Below are positions 6,456-14,400 of a stretch of DNA of 14,400 nucleotides, piece after piece (positions within the stretch are counted from its first letter, which is position 1; every line of letters starts with the position of its first letter). This stretch comes from Desulfotignum sp. (GTDB lineage Bacteria; Desulfobacterota; Desulfobacteria; Desulfobacterales; Desulfobacteraceae), in the NCBI GenBank assembly GCA_021737445.1, contig JAIPDY010000235.1, positions 1 to 14,400 on the forward strand. Reading direction: 5' to 3'. Below the pieces are notes generated by a model. That model saw nothing but the letters and a program-made list of their open reading frames with translations, was not told where the DNA came from and made no database searches. The translations under genes and the position numbers were made by a program.

Positions 6456-9400
6456 CAGGTAACATCCTTAAGAATCTCATGTGACCGATCAGAATATCCC
6501 ATTTTAACAAGATTCTCATGCGCTTCACGGCACTTGGCCCAGAAAAGCTTCTGAAAAGATTCATCCTGCAAAAGTGAGGTAAGGACCGTCTGTGGTGTCA
6601 TCCCTTCGATGTTCAGTTCAGGGGTTTTCATCTCTTCGTAAAAATGTCTTAATACCCTGTCAGCAATATTCTTTTCATATCCCGAGGCATTCAGCCAGAA
6701 TTGAGGGGTTCCATCATCACCAGAAATTATTTCATAAAAATTCAACTCATTTTCTTTGAGGGGTTGCTTTGAAAATTCAATTAACTTGTCAACAACCAAC
6801 CGTACTTTTGATTCAGCATCACGAACAGAAAGGTATGCACCGATAGCGTCTTTGTTAAGCAAATTATCCATTAGCTGCACTTTCATCAGCACGGCGTCAT
6901 TGAGATTGGCATTTGTGAAAAGAATGTCTTCAAAAACTGACCTGGAAACAAACCGTCTTTTATGGGTGGTAAAGTAGTAGGAGCGGACATATGGGTTCTC
7001 CAGCATATTCAAGACAGGGACATTCTTTTCACCACAGAACAGAAAGATGACATAAGCAGTTTTGCTGATATCCATGGCCCAGTCAAACAACGACTCTATA
7101 ATGTCTTTTTCCATAAAAGACCTGGAAATATCAATATAGGGCTCCAGCATATATGTATCATCAAATTTATGCAGCGGTCGATCCGTGCATCTGAGCATAT
7201 ATTCATAGGCATCTTTCCATTCCTGAAACTTGTCAAGGCTATAAAGCGGAATGCCAAAATGAAACTGGAGACAAGTCAGGCTGTATGCGCCGCTGGCAGA
7301 TTCGGAAGGCATCCACCATGGTCTTCCCATTGGCAATCCCTGTTTTTTCCATATGGCACGTTCATTGACGGCGGCAGTGTTTTTCGGGTGAATAAAAAAA
7401 TTTTCACGACAGACATCAAATCCCTTTAAACTGGAATATTCAAGATAAGGGGCAGAATGTCTGACGAGCTCGGCCATGGTTTTCCCATAGGCATTGATAT
7501 CAATCCCGCGTGTCTGCCAATCCAGATCAACACCCGGCCTGGGAAACATGCCTGACTGGCTGAAAGATTTCTGCCAGGTATCTTCCCCCGTCGTCTGTTG
7601 AATAGTTTCTCGGGCCAAATTCAACAATGCATTGGCAATTTTTTCAGGATAATGATCTGGAAAATCCGACAGCTGAACAACTTCACTATCGGCCAGCTGC
7701 AATCCATTCTGTTTTATTCTTTCTGCCAGATCTTCGGGCCGGTTTCCCGCCTGAAAGGGGAACTGTTGGATAAACCGCTTCAAAAGGTCTAAGGGAACCG
7801 CGTTCAAAACAAGATGGGAGCTTTCATATGGCCTGTCATTATGATTCAGATGATCCAGAATAAGTTGATATCGCCCTTCATCCTCTTTGGTTTCTTCTAT
7901 CTTCAAATCCAGCCTGATCTTCACTTGTTCCAACAATGCAATTGTCAATTCCTGGTGAATCAAATCACGGTATGCACGAATCTTTGTGACAAAGCCTTTG
8001 TACAGAGTTTCAGCCTCCCTGAGCCGTTTATCTTTTAGAAACGGAAGATTCTTTGAATCCTGAAGGCGGGATAATTTTTCACTGCGATCCTGGATAAAGG
8101 CTTTCAAAATATCATGCGTGCTGTTCTGACGATTCTGCTGTATCAGATCATCCTGTTTCGCTTTTACATATTTGAAAATTTCCTTCAATATTTTTGCCAC
8201 TTGACGTGGACCCGCCCCTTCATTGCTCATCCGTTCCTGAAAATCATCTACAATCCGATCATATTGAGTAGTGAGTTCAGACAAATGGTCCCTTTTTTCT
8301 TCCCAGGCGCTCATGCATCGAAAGGATTCACTGGACAGTCTGCTGACAGTATCTTCAAAGTTCATTCCGGATTTTTTCATATATTCAGCAAAAGAACGGC
8401 CTCCTTTGCGCCTTAAAAAATCGGGTAACGGCAGGTGGCGGGCAGCAAGCATCTCTATTTTAAGATTGTCCAGCTCTATATGGGAAAGCGGTTCAGGAAC
8501 ATCAATATATTTACTGTGGAACCATTTTTTTGTTTTCTGTAATTTTTCCAGTTCCGGTTTTGAATCGTCATCCGGAAGCATGATGCACTCATTCAATATT
8601 TCAATGGCAAAATCTGTAATGAGATTGTTTTTTAAAATAGCATAAGGGATCCGCGTGGTTGCCATCCCGAAAGTGGAATAGGCACGGCCACGCCTTTCAG
8701 CAACAGCCGCAGCATCGGATTGAGCAGCAAAATCCGGGGCATCCATGGTGGTATATTCGTGTGGACTGTCTGTTAACCTGGCATTGATGCTCGGTCCCAG
8801 ATCCGTTGCACTCAGATGAAACAGCAATTCTCCGGTCATAACTTCGGCTTCATGAAGATCCAGCACAACTCCTTCGAGATTTTCATCGTTCACCAGAAAA
8901 ATTTTATTGAACAGAACATCATTTTCCTTCTGATTGGAGATAATGATATCCTCGATATTATCACCGGTTTTAATGACAAATGGATTGCCTGAAGCAAAAT
9001 GGTCTATCTCTTTCAACGCAGCATAGGAATTGGCTCTTAATTTTTTTTTCCCTGTTTCATCCGGATTGGCCACCAGATCCGGCAACAGAAAAAAAGCATA
9101 TACAGCACAATTCTGGACTTCCATTTTTTTCAGCAGATTCCTGACCATGGCAGCCACATGCAGATGAATGCCGCAACCGGTACCGCCATAAAGACCGGCG
9201 GCAATAAAAACTTGATTCCATTCAGAAAAAGGACGGACAACATATCCGGAAGAAGAAGGACACTGCTGCATCCATTTTTCAAGGATCTGCTTCAGTTGAT
9301 TTTCAATTCGTGTCCAGGAACCGGCAAAATTCATTGCCCCCAGCGGCGGACACGTGGAATTTCCCATATATGCACTGGGAAGTCCACGGATCATGCGTGC

Positions 9401-9742
9401 ATAATTTCTGTAGGGCATCTGCTTTTTAATATGGATGACACCGTTGGGGTTATCCGGGTATGTGCCATCCCTGGAAGCGATAATATCCCCCAGTTCATTA
9501 CAGGCAATAGGGATCGTCTGGATTCCATGGTCCCGGTTGTTCGATTCAAGATTCTGCCTGGCAGAATCGAAAACCAGAAACTGTAATGCGCTGCATTCGT
9601 TGAGTTTCTTCCCATCCTTATCAAACACCTGATTTAAAACACTATCCCGGCACTGGGCAACGACCTCGGTTCCTCTCCCCCCGCATCCGATAACCAGGCT
9701 GTGCTGGATGGCAAGAGCGGTATGATTTATGGTCTGCGGCAT
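6455..9742 (-). CDS. Tubulin/FtsZ-superfamily GTPase-like protein (Tubulin_2 type), 1095 aa
   Basis: Proteins of this superfamily bind GTP and usually polymerise in the cytosol. Near the N-terminus is LVIGCGGRGTEVV (residues 16-28), a GxGGxG nucleotide loop like the first loop of FtsZ. VFIAAGLYGGTGCGI (178-191) is the tubulin glycine box (GGTG[S/C/T]G), which grips the phosphates. AFFLLPDLV followed by RANSYAALKEID (236-247) matches what I recall of the Pfam Tubulin_2 family. The GTPase-like part covers roughly residues 10-450. The remaining 600 residues are helical and charged in the middle (about 470-640), with more globular parts after. FtsZ is about 390 aa, so this protein carries a very long C-terminal extension. 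I see no signal peptide or membrane helix. ATG 9742 is preceded by a full AGGAGG with 11 nt spacing, 27 nt after the vWA stop. It is probably the core of the operon. Confidence 0.88.
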   Translation of the reverse strand: MPQTINHTALAIQHSLVIGCGGRGTEVVAQCRDSVLNQVFDKDGKKLNECSALQFLVFDSARQNLESNNRDHGIQTIPIACNELGDIIASRDGTYPDNPNGVIHIKKQMPYRNYARMIRGLPSAYMGNSTCPPLGAMNFAGSWTRIENQLKQILEKWMQQCPSSSGYVVRPFSEWNQVFIAAGLYGGTGCGIHLHVAAMVRNLLKKMEVQNCAVYAFFLLPDLVANPDETGKKKLRANSYAALKEIDHFASGNPFVIKTGDNIEDIIISNQKENDVLFNKIFLVNDENLEGVVLDLHEAEVMTGELLFHLSATDLGPSINARLTDSPHEYTTMDAPDFAAQSDAAAVAERRGRAYSTFGMATTRIPYAILKNNLITDFAIEILNECIMLPDDDSKPELEKLQKTKKWFHSKYIDVPEPLSHIELDNLKIEMLAARHLPLPDFLRRKGGRSFAEYMKKSGMNFEDTVSRLSSESFRCMSAWEEKRDHLSELTTQYDRIVDDFQERMSNEGAGPRQVAKILKEIFKYVKAKQDDLIQQNRQNSTHDILKAFIQDRSEKLSRLQDSKNLPFLKDKRLREAETLYKGFVTKIRAYRDLIHQELTIALLEQVKIRLDLKIEETKEDEGRYQLILDHLNHNDRPYESSHLVLNAVPLDLLKRFIQQFPFQAGNRPEDLAERIKQNGLQLADSEVVQLSDFPDHYPEKIANALLNLARETIQQTTGEDTWQKSFSQSGMFPRPGVDLDWQTRGIDINAYGKTMAELVRHSAPYLEYSSLKGFDVCRENFFIHPKNTAAVNERAIWKKQGLPMGRPWWMPSESASGAYSLTCLQFHFGIPLYSLDKFQEWKDAYEYMLRCTDRPLHKFDDTYMLEPYIDISRSFMEKDIIESLFDWAMDISKTAYVIFLFCGEKNVPVLNMLENPYVRSYYFTTHKRRFVSRSVFEDILFTNANLNDAVLMKVQLMDNLLNKDAIGAYLSVRDAESKVRLVVDKLIEFSKQPLKENELNFYEIISGDDGTPQFWLNASGYEKNIADRVLRHFYEEMKTPELNIEGMTPQTVLTSLLQDESFQKLFWAKCREAHENLVKMGYSDRSHEILKDVT

Positions 9743-9753
9743 GTGATCTGAAA

Positions 9754-9759
9754 CCTCCT
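9754..9759 (-). promoter_or_regulatory. Strong Shine-Dalgarno (AGGAGG) of the tubulin-like gene
   Basis: AGGAGG lies on the minus strand 11 nt before ATG 9742, in the 27-nt gap after the vWA stop. It is the only gene of the operon with the full consensus. This may mean that the tubulin-like protein is made in larger amounts than its neighbours, although the spacing is slightly long. Confidence 0.7.
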
Positions 9760-9769
9760 GTAGTAAAGG

Positions 9770-12751
9770 TTAAATATTCAACAAACGAAACATGGCATAG
9801 GGGGATATCCCTGTCCAGACTGCCCAGGCCAGTAGCAGAACCGCCGGGCAAACGAACAGAAAGAGCCGTCGACCGGTGCCATATGGGCTTGCTACAACCC
9901 GGTAACTGTAATCAGAATCCAGACTGCCCGGAACTGCATCGACGATAATTTCAAAGCTGAGTCTGCCTGACTCTATTCGTATCATATCATCCAGATTTAA
10001 CGGAAGATTCGGTCCTGTGACTTCCTGCCAGTCATCCTCATTCCCATATCCTTCAGAAGTCAGATACGCTGTTCTGTTTTGTGTTTCCGCATCAAAGAAC
10101 AGTTGTGAGTCCTGACGATAAAGCCGTCCCAGCCGTTGCCTGCCATGCCGAATCACCGTTTCCTCATCATCTCCTTCATAAACAAATCCCTGGAAACAGT
10201 TTCTGCGGTTCCAGAGAAACAAGGCTCTCAGGAAAAGCAACCCGGAAATCACGACCATTCCAGCGACTGCCAGTGCCATATACCATTTTGGGATAAAATT
10301 GATATGGGCGATCAGTTTTATGTCCCGGGATCGGTGCTGAGCCCCGCTCAGAGTCAAGGAATTCGTAAAAGATTGCTGATTCAACGCATTGTCTTTTAAA
10401 ACAAAATCAACAGATATCCGGCCTGGTGAACTGCTGTTTTTCCCGGGGATGAGAAATTCATCAGCTGACGGCGAAAACAGGACATTGCTGTTTCTTGGAC
10501 GTGCTGTATAAATCGTATCCTTCTGAGAAAATTCCAGGCCCTGGGGCATAAGGAAAAAAGGGAATGCTGTAATGTCGGCATTGGCAGAACTCCATAAAGG
10601 GATGGAAAATGTATGTGTTGCCGTCCCCGGATAATAGATCCTTTTTTCAACCACAATGTCTGGATTGTCTTCCCCGGTCTTGAAAAGCGTTTCCATGTTT
10701 TCTTTGGATTGAACAAACCGGGGAACCAGCACTGGGACATATATATCCAGAATATCCAGTTCCTCAGGACCGTTTTTCAAGATAATTGAAGTGCGATACA
10801 GGCCATCGGGGACAGTGGCTGGAATCACATCCGGCAACGTCACTCTGATGGAAAACGGCAGTGGTGTCGATTCGGAAAGCCCCCGCAGAGAAGCCGGTTC
10901 AGTGCTCAGAGCCGCCCCTTCCAGCTCCGTTCCCATCTCGTTGTGGACCAGGGGATTGACCAATAAAGTGAGATTGGAAACACGATTTTTTGTATTGGTT
11001 CGGATCAACAGATCTGAAAATCCAACCTCTGTGTTTTCTCCAATTGTCGGCAGTTCCAGTCTGACCCCGGGCAACCGGTCCCGGCTCAAAGGAGTGCTGA
11101 ACCAGGCTTCAACTGGTACTGCGGTTTTTACCTGATATCTTTTTTCAAAATAAATCCTTAGCGGATCAATCGTATTCGGTTCAGGCTGAAAATATGCCCA
11201 TCCTTTGAGCAGATAAGTGCCCGGGTCCTGAAACCCTTTCCACAAACCCGTGGCAACACCTTCATAGCGAAAGGTTCTGATTTTGTCAGAATATCCCCCG
11301 ATGGACTCCGGCTGTCGACCCAGCAGGAAAACATCGACCCGGGTCAAGGGGATATTGTTATAAGCATCTCGTTTTCTGCCCATTAAATTGAACCGGAACT
11401 CAACCGGATCTTTTGCCCTCAATGCCCCTTCCGAAGGGCTGGTGGTAATCTCCAGTTCCAGGTTCGCCTTGATATCCACCAGGCAGTCCACTTCCGGGAG
11501 CAGGCCGGCCTGTGCTTTGCTGATATCGGTGACAACCACCTTCCATTTTCCATCACACTCGCTGCCGTGAAAACGAAAACTGTGAAACACAATGCTGCCG
11601 TTATGGCGCTTCTGAAAAACATGTCGGCCATTCGGACTGGAATACCCCTGACTGTCTGCCATTTTGATGTTTTCTCTGAACAATTCTATTTGGATCTGCT
11701 GGTCTGTTCTGATATCCGGAAATGAGAAAAAAAACCGCACCTGCTGGGCAAAGCCCGGAATTGTAAAATCGGCTTCATTTTTGGTCATCCGATCCTGGGA
11801 TTTCACCAGACTTTTATCTTCAGTGAGTTTGTGCAATAAAATGTAATTTCTGTCCATTGAGATATTTCCCATGAGTTCTTTGATCAGATTACTGGAATTC
11901 GCCTGGGGAAATTCAGTATCGCCGGTTGTGAGCTGTCTTATTTTTTCCAAATACTCAATAAAGGGACCTTTACCCCGTGAATCCTTGGGCAAAAAAGCCA
12001 CAGGAAGAACAGCGATATTTCTGTCTCTCAGCTTTGTAACTATTTTCTCTAAAATATAATTTTGATATTGGCGGTTTATGATTTTCCGATCCTGTGCCAA
12101 ATTTTTCTGTTTTTTCAGTCGGTCAATCAATTTGAGGTCGGCAAATACGCCCAGTTGATCCAGACGTTGTTTATCTTTATAATCCACATCAGGCAGCCCA
12201 TCACTGATCAGGACAATTATTTTTCTTTTATCCGGATTCCCGGCATCCAGGATATCACCGGCAAGTTTCAGTGCCATTCCCATTTCTGTTTCACCCACGA
12301 GACTGGTCTGTTTTTTAAGTAAGCTCAGGAATTCATCTGGATTTTCCGGTGCGTTTTCCTTAAAAGAAAATAGACCCTGACTGTTCCCGGCATCCAACAG
12401 CTCCATCAGCCCGGCTATATTCCGTGTCAACGCACTTTGGACGGCAGGCTCGGGCTGTCCCAAAACAGCTGCTTGATCACTGAACATCACGATGGCCGCC
12501 TGGTTTTCCTCATTCATCAATGACAGCTGATCCAGAATAAAAACAGCTGATGGGATACTCAACCCCTCAGGATCAAGGGTTTTCATGCTACCTGAACGGT
12601 CCATGACGATGACCATTTCGATCAGCTCCGTTTGCTTAGGCACCGCTGCCCCGCTGAATCCAGCGTGCATAAAAACAAAAAAGAGTTGAATTAAGAGAAA
12701 CAATGAAAAAAAACATTTGCGAAAGTTTGAAACCGCTGGTTTGAATGGCAT
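9770..12751 (-). CDS. Exported, membrane-anchored von Willebrand factor A domain protein (993 aa)
   Basis: The start is ATG 12751, chosen because AAGGAG lies 5 nt upstream. An in-frame TTG at 12781 would overlap the previous gene. The N-terminus (RKCFFSLFLLIQLFFVFMHAGFSGAA, after residue 10) is a signal peptide or signal anchor. The vWA domain spans about 43-300 with an intact metal-ion-dependent adhesion site: DRSGS (D51, S53, S55), GET (T155) and SDGLPD (D184). From about 330 to 800 the protein is beta-rich and looks like repeated immunoglobulin-like domains. A membrane helix is at about 823-847 (WYMALAVAGMVVISGLLFL), followed by a domain of about 115 residues and a second helix at about 963-981 near the C-terminus. 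The predicted topology places the vWA and beta domains in the periplasm and the 848-961 domain in the cytosol, where it could meet the tubulin-like protein. vWA domains bind protein ligands through a divalent metal. vWA genes beside FtsZ-like genes were reported by Makarova and Koonin (2010). Confidence 0.88.
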   Translation of the reverse strand: MPFKPAVSNFRKCFFSLFLLIQLFFVFMHAGFSGAAVPKQTELIEMVIVMDRSGSMKTLDPEGLSIPSAVFILDQLSLMNEENQAAIVMFSDQAAVLGQPEPAVQSALTRNIAGLMELLDAGNSQGLFSFKENAPENPDEFLSLLKKQTSLVGETEMGMALKLAGDILDAGNPDKRKIIVLISDGLPDVDYKDKQRLDQLGVFADLKLIDRLKKQKNLAQDRKIINRQYQNYILEKIVTKLRDRNIAVLPVAFLPKDSRGKGPFIEYLEKIRQLTTGDTEFPQANSSNLIKELMGNISMDRNYILLHKLTEDKSLVKSQDRMTKNEADFTIPGFAQQVRFFFSFPDIRTDQQIQIELFRENIKMADSQGYSSPNGRHVFQKRHNGSIVFHSFRFHGSECDGKWKVVVTDISKAQAGLLPEVDCLVDIKANLELEITTSPSEGALRAKDPVEFRFNLMGRKRDAYNNIPLTRVDVFLLGRQPESIGGYSDKIRTFRYEGVATGLWKGFQDPGTYLLKGWAYFQPEPNTIDPLRIYFEKRYQVKTAVPVEAWFSTPLSRDRLPGVRLELPTIGENTEVGFSDLLIRTNTKNRVSNLTLLVNPLVHNEMGTELEGAALSTEPASLRGLSESTPLPFSIRVTLPDVIPATVPDGLYRTSIILKNGPEELDILDIYVPVLVPRFVQSKENMETLFKTGEDNPDIVVEKRIYYPGTATHTFSIPLWSSANADITAFPFFLMPQGLEFSQKDTIYTARPRNSNVLFSPSADEFLIPGKNSSSPGRISVDFVLKDNALNQQSFTNSLTLSGAQHRSRDIKLIAHINFIPKWYMALAVAGMVVISGLLFLRALFLWNRRNCFQGFVYEGDDEETVIRHGRQRLGRLYRQDSQLFFDAETQNRTAYLTSEGYGNEDDWQEVTGPNLPLNLDDMIRIESGRLSFEIIVDAVPGSLDSDYSYRVVASPYGTGRRLFLFVCPAVLLLAWAVWTGISPYAMFRLLNI

Positions 12752-12756
12752 GTCAA

Positions 12757-12762
12757 CTCCTT
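12757..12762 (-). promoter_or_regulatory. Shine-Dalgarno (AAGGAG) that fixes the vWA gene start
   Basis: On the minus strand AAGGAG is followed by TTGAC and then ATG 12751, a near-ideal 5-nt spacing. It supports this ATG over the TTG at 12781. The protein then begins directly with a signal sequence. Confidence 0.8.
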
Positions 12763-12777
12763 GTTGAGCCCGTTGAA

Positions 12778-14316
12778 TCAAGACATATTAAACAATCCCT
12801 GAGCTTTTGTATCCAAAATTTTATTCTGAACCTGACGGAACATGGCGATCAGCTGCTTTGCTTCTTTTTCTGCTTCGGTTGGCCATTGCATCAGACCATC
12901 CTCAAAAACACATTCATGCAACACCCTGAATTTTCCCTGAATTTCGATCAACCCCCCATAAAACGGGAAACTGTCATCTATTCCCTCCAGGGTCTTCTGA
13001 ATCACTTGTTGGACCGTCGCCATATTCTCTGTGACAACCGCCTGATTGTTTCGGTCATCGGTTTTCAGACGATGGCACTGCCTTCCTGTTTCTTCAAGAA
13101 GTTGTTCCATTTCAAGAATGATTTCATCGCATTGATCACTCCATTGTGTAACACGATCAAACTGCTGTTCAAGAATGACAACCCTGTCTTCGATACAAAG
13201 GGTATCTTGTAATTCATCCTCAAACCGCAAAAGAACATCTTCGTGGACCGGCACCGCATTATACTGAGTTTTCAATTCCTCAACCCTTTTCCGGTATCGG
13301 TCCACTGTTTCATTTTCAATGGAGGTTTGTTTGGGGCAATCGGGAATGTCATCCGGGATTCTCACATGATCCTGCAAACGAATGGAACAATGACGGCAGA
13401 TATGGTCCATGATTTGTGAACCGGTTACCTGATCTCCAAAATAAGAAAAACGAGATTTTTTTTTCGAGACAAGCTTGTTCCATTTGCCGAACCAGGTTTT
13501 CAAAGTCGAAGCCTCATCGCTGAAAAATTCCGCATTGATCAGAACCTGCCTGATGAAATGGGCAGCCTGTTGCCAGTAACGGGTGGACAGCAGCATTTTG
13601 CGGGCATCCTGAATATTGCCTGAAACAGCTGTGATAAGGGTAGAGATCTGTTTTTTTCCTGTTTTGACGTCTGAACAGGCTTTTTGTATGCGCTGTGTTT
13701 TCTGTTGGAGGGCCTCAAATGTCTGCTGCCAGTTTTCAAAATCAGATGCCAGGAGGACGGTCAACCCTTCCAGATCCCCGGCGCTCAATACCCCCCAGTA
13801 TCCGGCAGTCCCTGTCAAAACAAAATCAAAGGGGGTACAGTGGTAAACCGCATTGAAATTGAAAATTTTCTTTTGTGCGATCCACTGTTTTATCTGTTTC
13901 CCGGCATTTTTCCTGAAAATATTCGCTTCATCCGGTCCCACGGTTTTTCTTTGTTTGACAAGCAGGAACTTCGGGACAGGCTTGCCGGAAAACAGTATCT
14001 GCTCTGCTGAATCAAAAATCCGGATATCCGGGGTAATCCCGAATGCTTCCGCACTGATAAAAACGTCTTGAATTCGCTTGTGGTAAAAAGGACTGACAAG
14101 GGTCTGCAGTGTATAGCCGGGATCCTGCTGCGGATCCTGGAGAACATCGGGTTTCCAGCCGATGGTTAACACCACCCCTTTATGGGACGGCACATCAGGT
14201 CTGATGGTAATTATCTGTCCCAGCTTATAGTCGTTTTTCTGCATCTCCCATCTGGTAAAATAGATGATGTCTGAATGCTGCAATTCCGGATCCTCGACAA
14301 AATTATCCAGCTGCAT
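12778..14316 (-). CDS. Unknown 512-aa soluble protein of the tubulin/vWA operon, with a CxxC motif and coiled coils
   Basis: I do not recognise the family. ATG 14316 follows the TGA of the upstream gene by one base and has no strong Shine-Dalgarno, so it probably depends on translational coupling. The first 190 residues are an alpha/beta or beta-rich region (SDIIYFTRWEM, GQIITIRPDV, GVVLTIGWKP, DFVLTGTAGYWGVL). Residues 195-270 and about 335-450 are charged and helical, probably coiled coil (KRVEELKTQYN, EIILEMEQLLEETGRQ). Between them is HICRHC (H305, C307, C310) with another cysteine at 327, possibly a partial zinc site. No signal peptide or membrane helix is seen. It contains an A9 tract at codons 285-287. 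Its place before the vWA and tubulin-like genes suggests a cytosolic part of the same complex; its function is unknown. Confidence 0.78.
   Translation of the reverse strand: MQLDNFVEDPELQHSDIIYFTRWEMQKNDYKLGQIITIRPDVPSHKGVVLTIGWKPDVLQDPQQDPGYTLQTLVSPFYHKRIQDVFISAEAFGITPDIRIFDSAEQILFSGKPVPKFLLVKQRKTVGPDEANIFRKNAGKQIKQWIAQKKIFNFNAVYHCTPFDFVLTGTAGYWGVLSAGDLEGLTVLLASDFENWQQTFEALQQKTQRIQKACSDVKTGKKQISTLITAVSGNIQDARKMLLSTRYWQQAAHFIRQVLINAEFFSDEASTLKTWFGKWNKLVSKKKSRFSYFGDQVTGSQIMDHICRHCSIRLQDHVRIPDDIPDCPKQTSIENETVDRYRKRVEELKTQYNAVPVHEDVLLRFEDELQDTLCIEDRVVILEQQFDRVTQWSDQCDEIILEMEQLLEETGRQCHRLKTDDRNNQAVVTENMATVQQVIQKTLEGIDDSFPFYGGLIEIQGKFRVLHECVFEDGLMQWPTEAEKEAKQLIAMFRQVQNKILDTKAQGLFNMS
13456..13464 (-). 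other. A9 tract inside the 512-aa gene (codons for K285-K287)
   Basis: The coding strand has nine A's in a row in the context TCG-A9-TCT, encoding S-K-K-K-S. Mixed AAA/AAG codons would avoid the run. Tracts of this length are known sites of transcriptional slippage and of indel mutation. A slip in either direction would leave the reading frame of the second half of the protein, which includes the CxxC motif. Confidence 0.7.
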
Positions 14317-14317
14317 A

Positions 14318-14400
14318 TCAAAAATATCCGAGGGCTGATTTCAGTTCACGGACTTTCTCATCCAGTACGCCGTTGTTTCTGTTTTTCAAAGTGGATAAAA
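14318..14400 (-). CDS. C-terminal end of the upstream operon gene (partial at window edge)
   Basis: A minus-strand frame enters from the right edge and ends at TGA (14320-14318), giving 26 visible residues: LSTLKNRNNG then VLDEKVRELKSALGYF. The stop is one base from the start of the 512-aa gene, which is why I take it as a real gene of the same operon. The last residues look like an amphipathic helix. Nothing can be said of its function. It shows that the operon and its promoter continue beyond the window. Confidence 0.6.
   Translation of the reverse strand, partial: LSTLKNRNNGVLDEKVRELKSALGYF

Noticed and set aside
6962..7429. Plus-strand open frame of 155 codons opposite the tubulin-like gene; similar ones at 9158-9586, 3879-4289 and 12745-13212.
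   Set aside because: They lie entirely or almost entirely opposite well-supported minus-strand genes, lack good ribosome binding sites and recognisable motifs, and appear to be shadows.
1818..14316. A glycyl radical subunit (RVxGY-like motif) as the target of the NrdG-like enzyme.
   Set aside because: No such motif was found near the C-terminus of any protein in the window.
1..14400. tRNA, rRNA, CRISPR arrays and riboswitches.
   Set aside because: No cloverleaf, regularly spaced repeat or recognisable riboswitch sequence was noticed on either strand. Coding genes leave little free space.

Overview
The window looks like a chromosomal accessory region from an anaerobic deltaproteobacterium (Desulfobacterota, plausibly a Desulfobacter/Desulfobacula-like sulfate reducer). 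This rests on the mixed base composition, the oxygen-sensitive radical SAM enzyme and the general look of the proteins. It is an inference; no marker gene is present.

Left edge (1-1721). The window opens with the C-terminal end of a plus-strand gene that resembles a transposase tail. An intergenic stretch of 128 nt follows, containing three tandem 9-bp units. Next is a plus-strand M20-family metallopeptidase gene (CPG2/ArgE-DapE type). It is broken by a +1 frameshift at a run of seven A's, so that the conserved C-terminus with the last metal-binding histidine lies in another frame. A small minus-strand gene of 110 codons with its own Shine-Dalgarno sequence and a possible promoter converges on it.

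Main body (1818-14400, all minus strand, transcribed right to left). At least seven genes form a tightly packed operon whose promoter lies outside the window. In transcription order they are: an incomplete upstream gene (only its last 26 residues visible); a 512-aa unknown protein with a CxxC motif; a 993-aa exported, membrane-anchored von Willebrand factor A (vWA) protein; a 1095-aa tubulin/FtsZ-superfamily protein (Tubulin_2 type); an 878-aa unknown protein with a central hydrophobic patch; a 454-aa unknown protein; and a 196-aa NrdG-like radical SAM enzyme. Most junctions overlap by 1-4 nt or have gaps under 30 nt, which suggests co-expression and probably a shared complex or pathway.

How it may work. 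A tubulin-superfamily GTPase encoded beside a vWA membrane protein recalls the predicted membrane-remodelling system that Makarova and Koonin described around new FtsZ-like families (Biology Direct 2010). The version here adds three large proteins I cannot assign and a radical SAM activase-like enzyme. A plausible model is a cytosolic tubulin-like filament or GTPase coupled to a periplasm-facing vWA sensor or scaffold, through the cytosolic domain between the two C-terminal membrane helices of the vWA protein. The radical SAM enzyme would modify a component or make a ligand. This is the candidate undescribed system in the window.

By eye, the metallopeptidase and the vWA gene are richer in G+C than the radical SAM and 454-aa genes. 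This fits a mosaic history, but I could not compute it.
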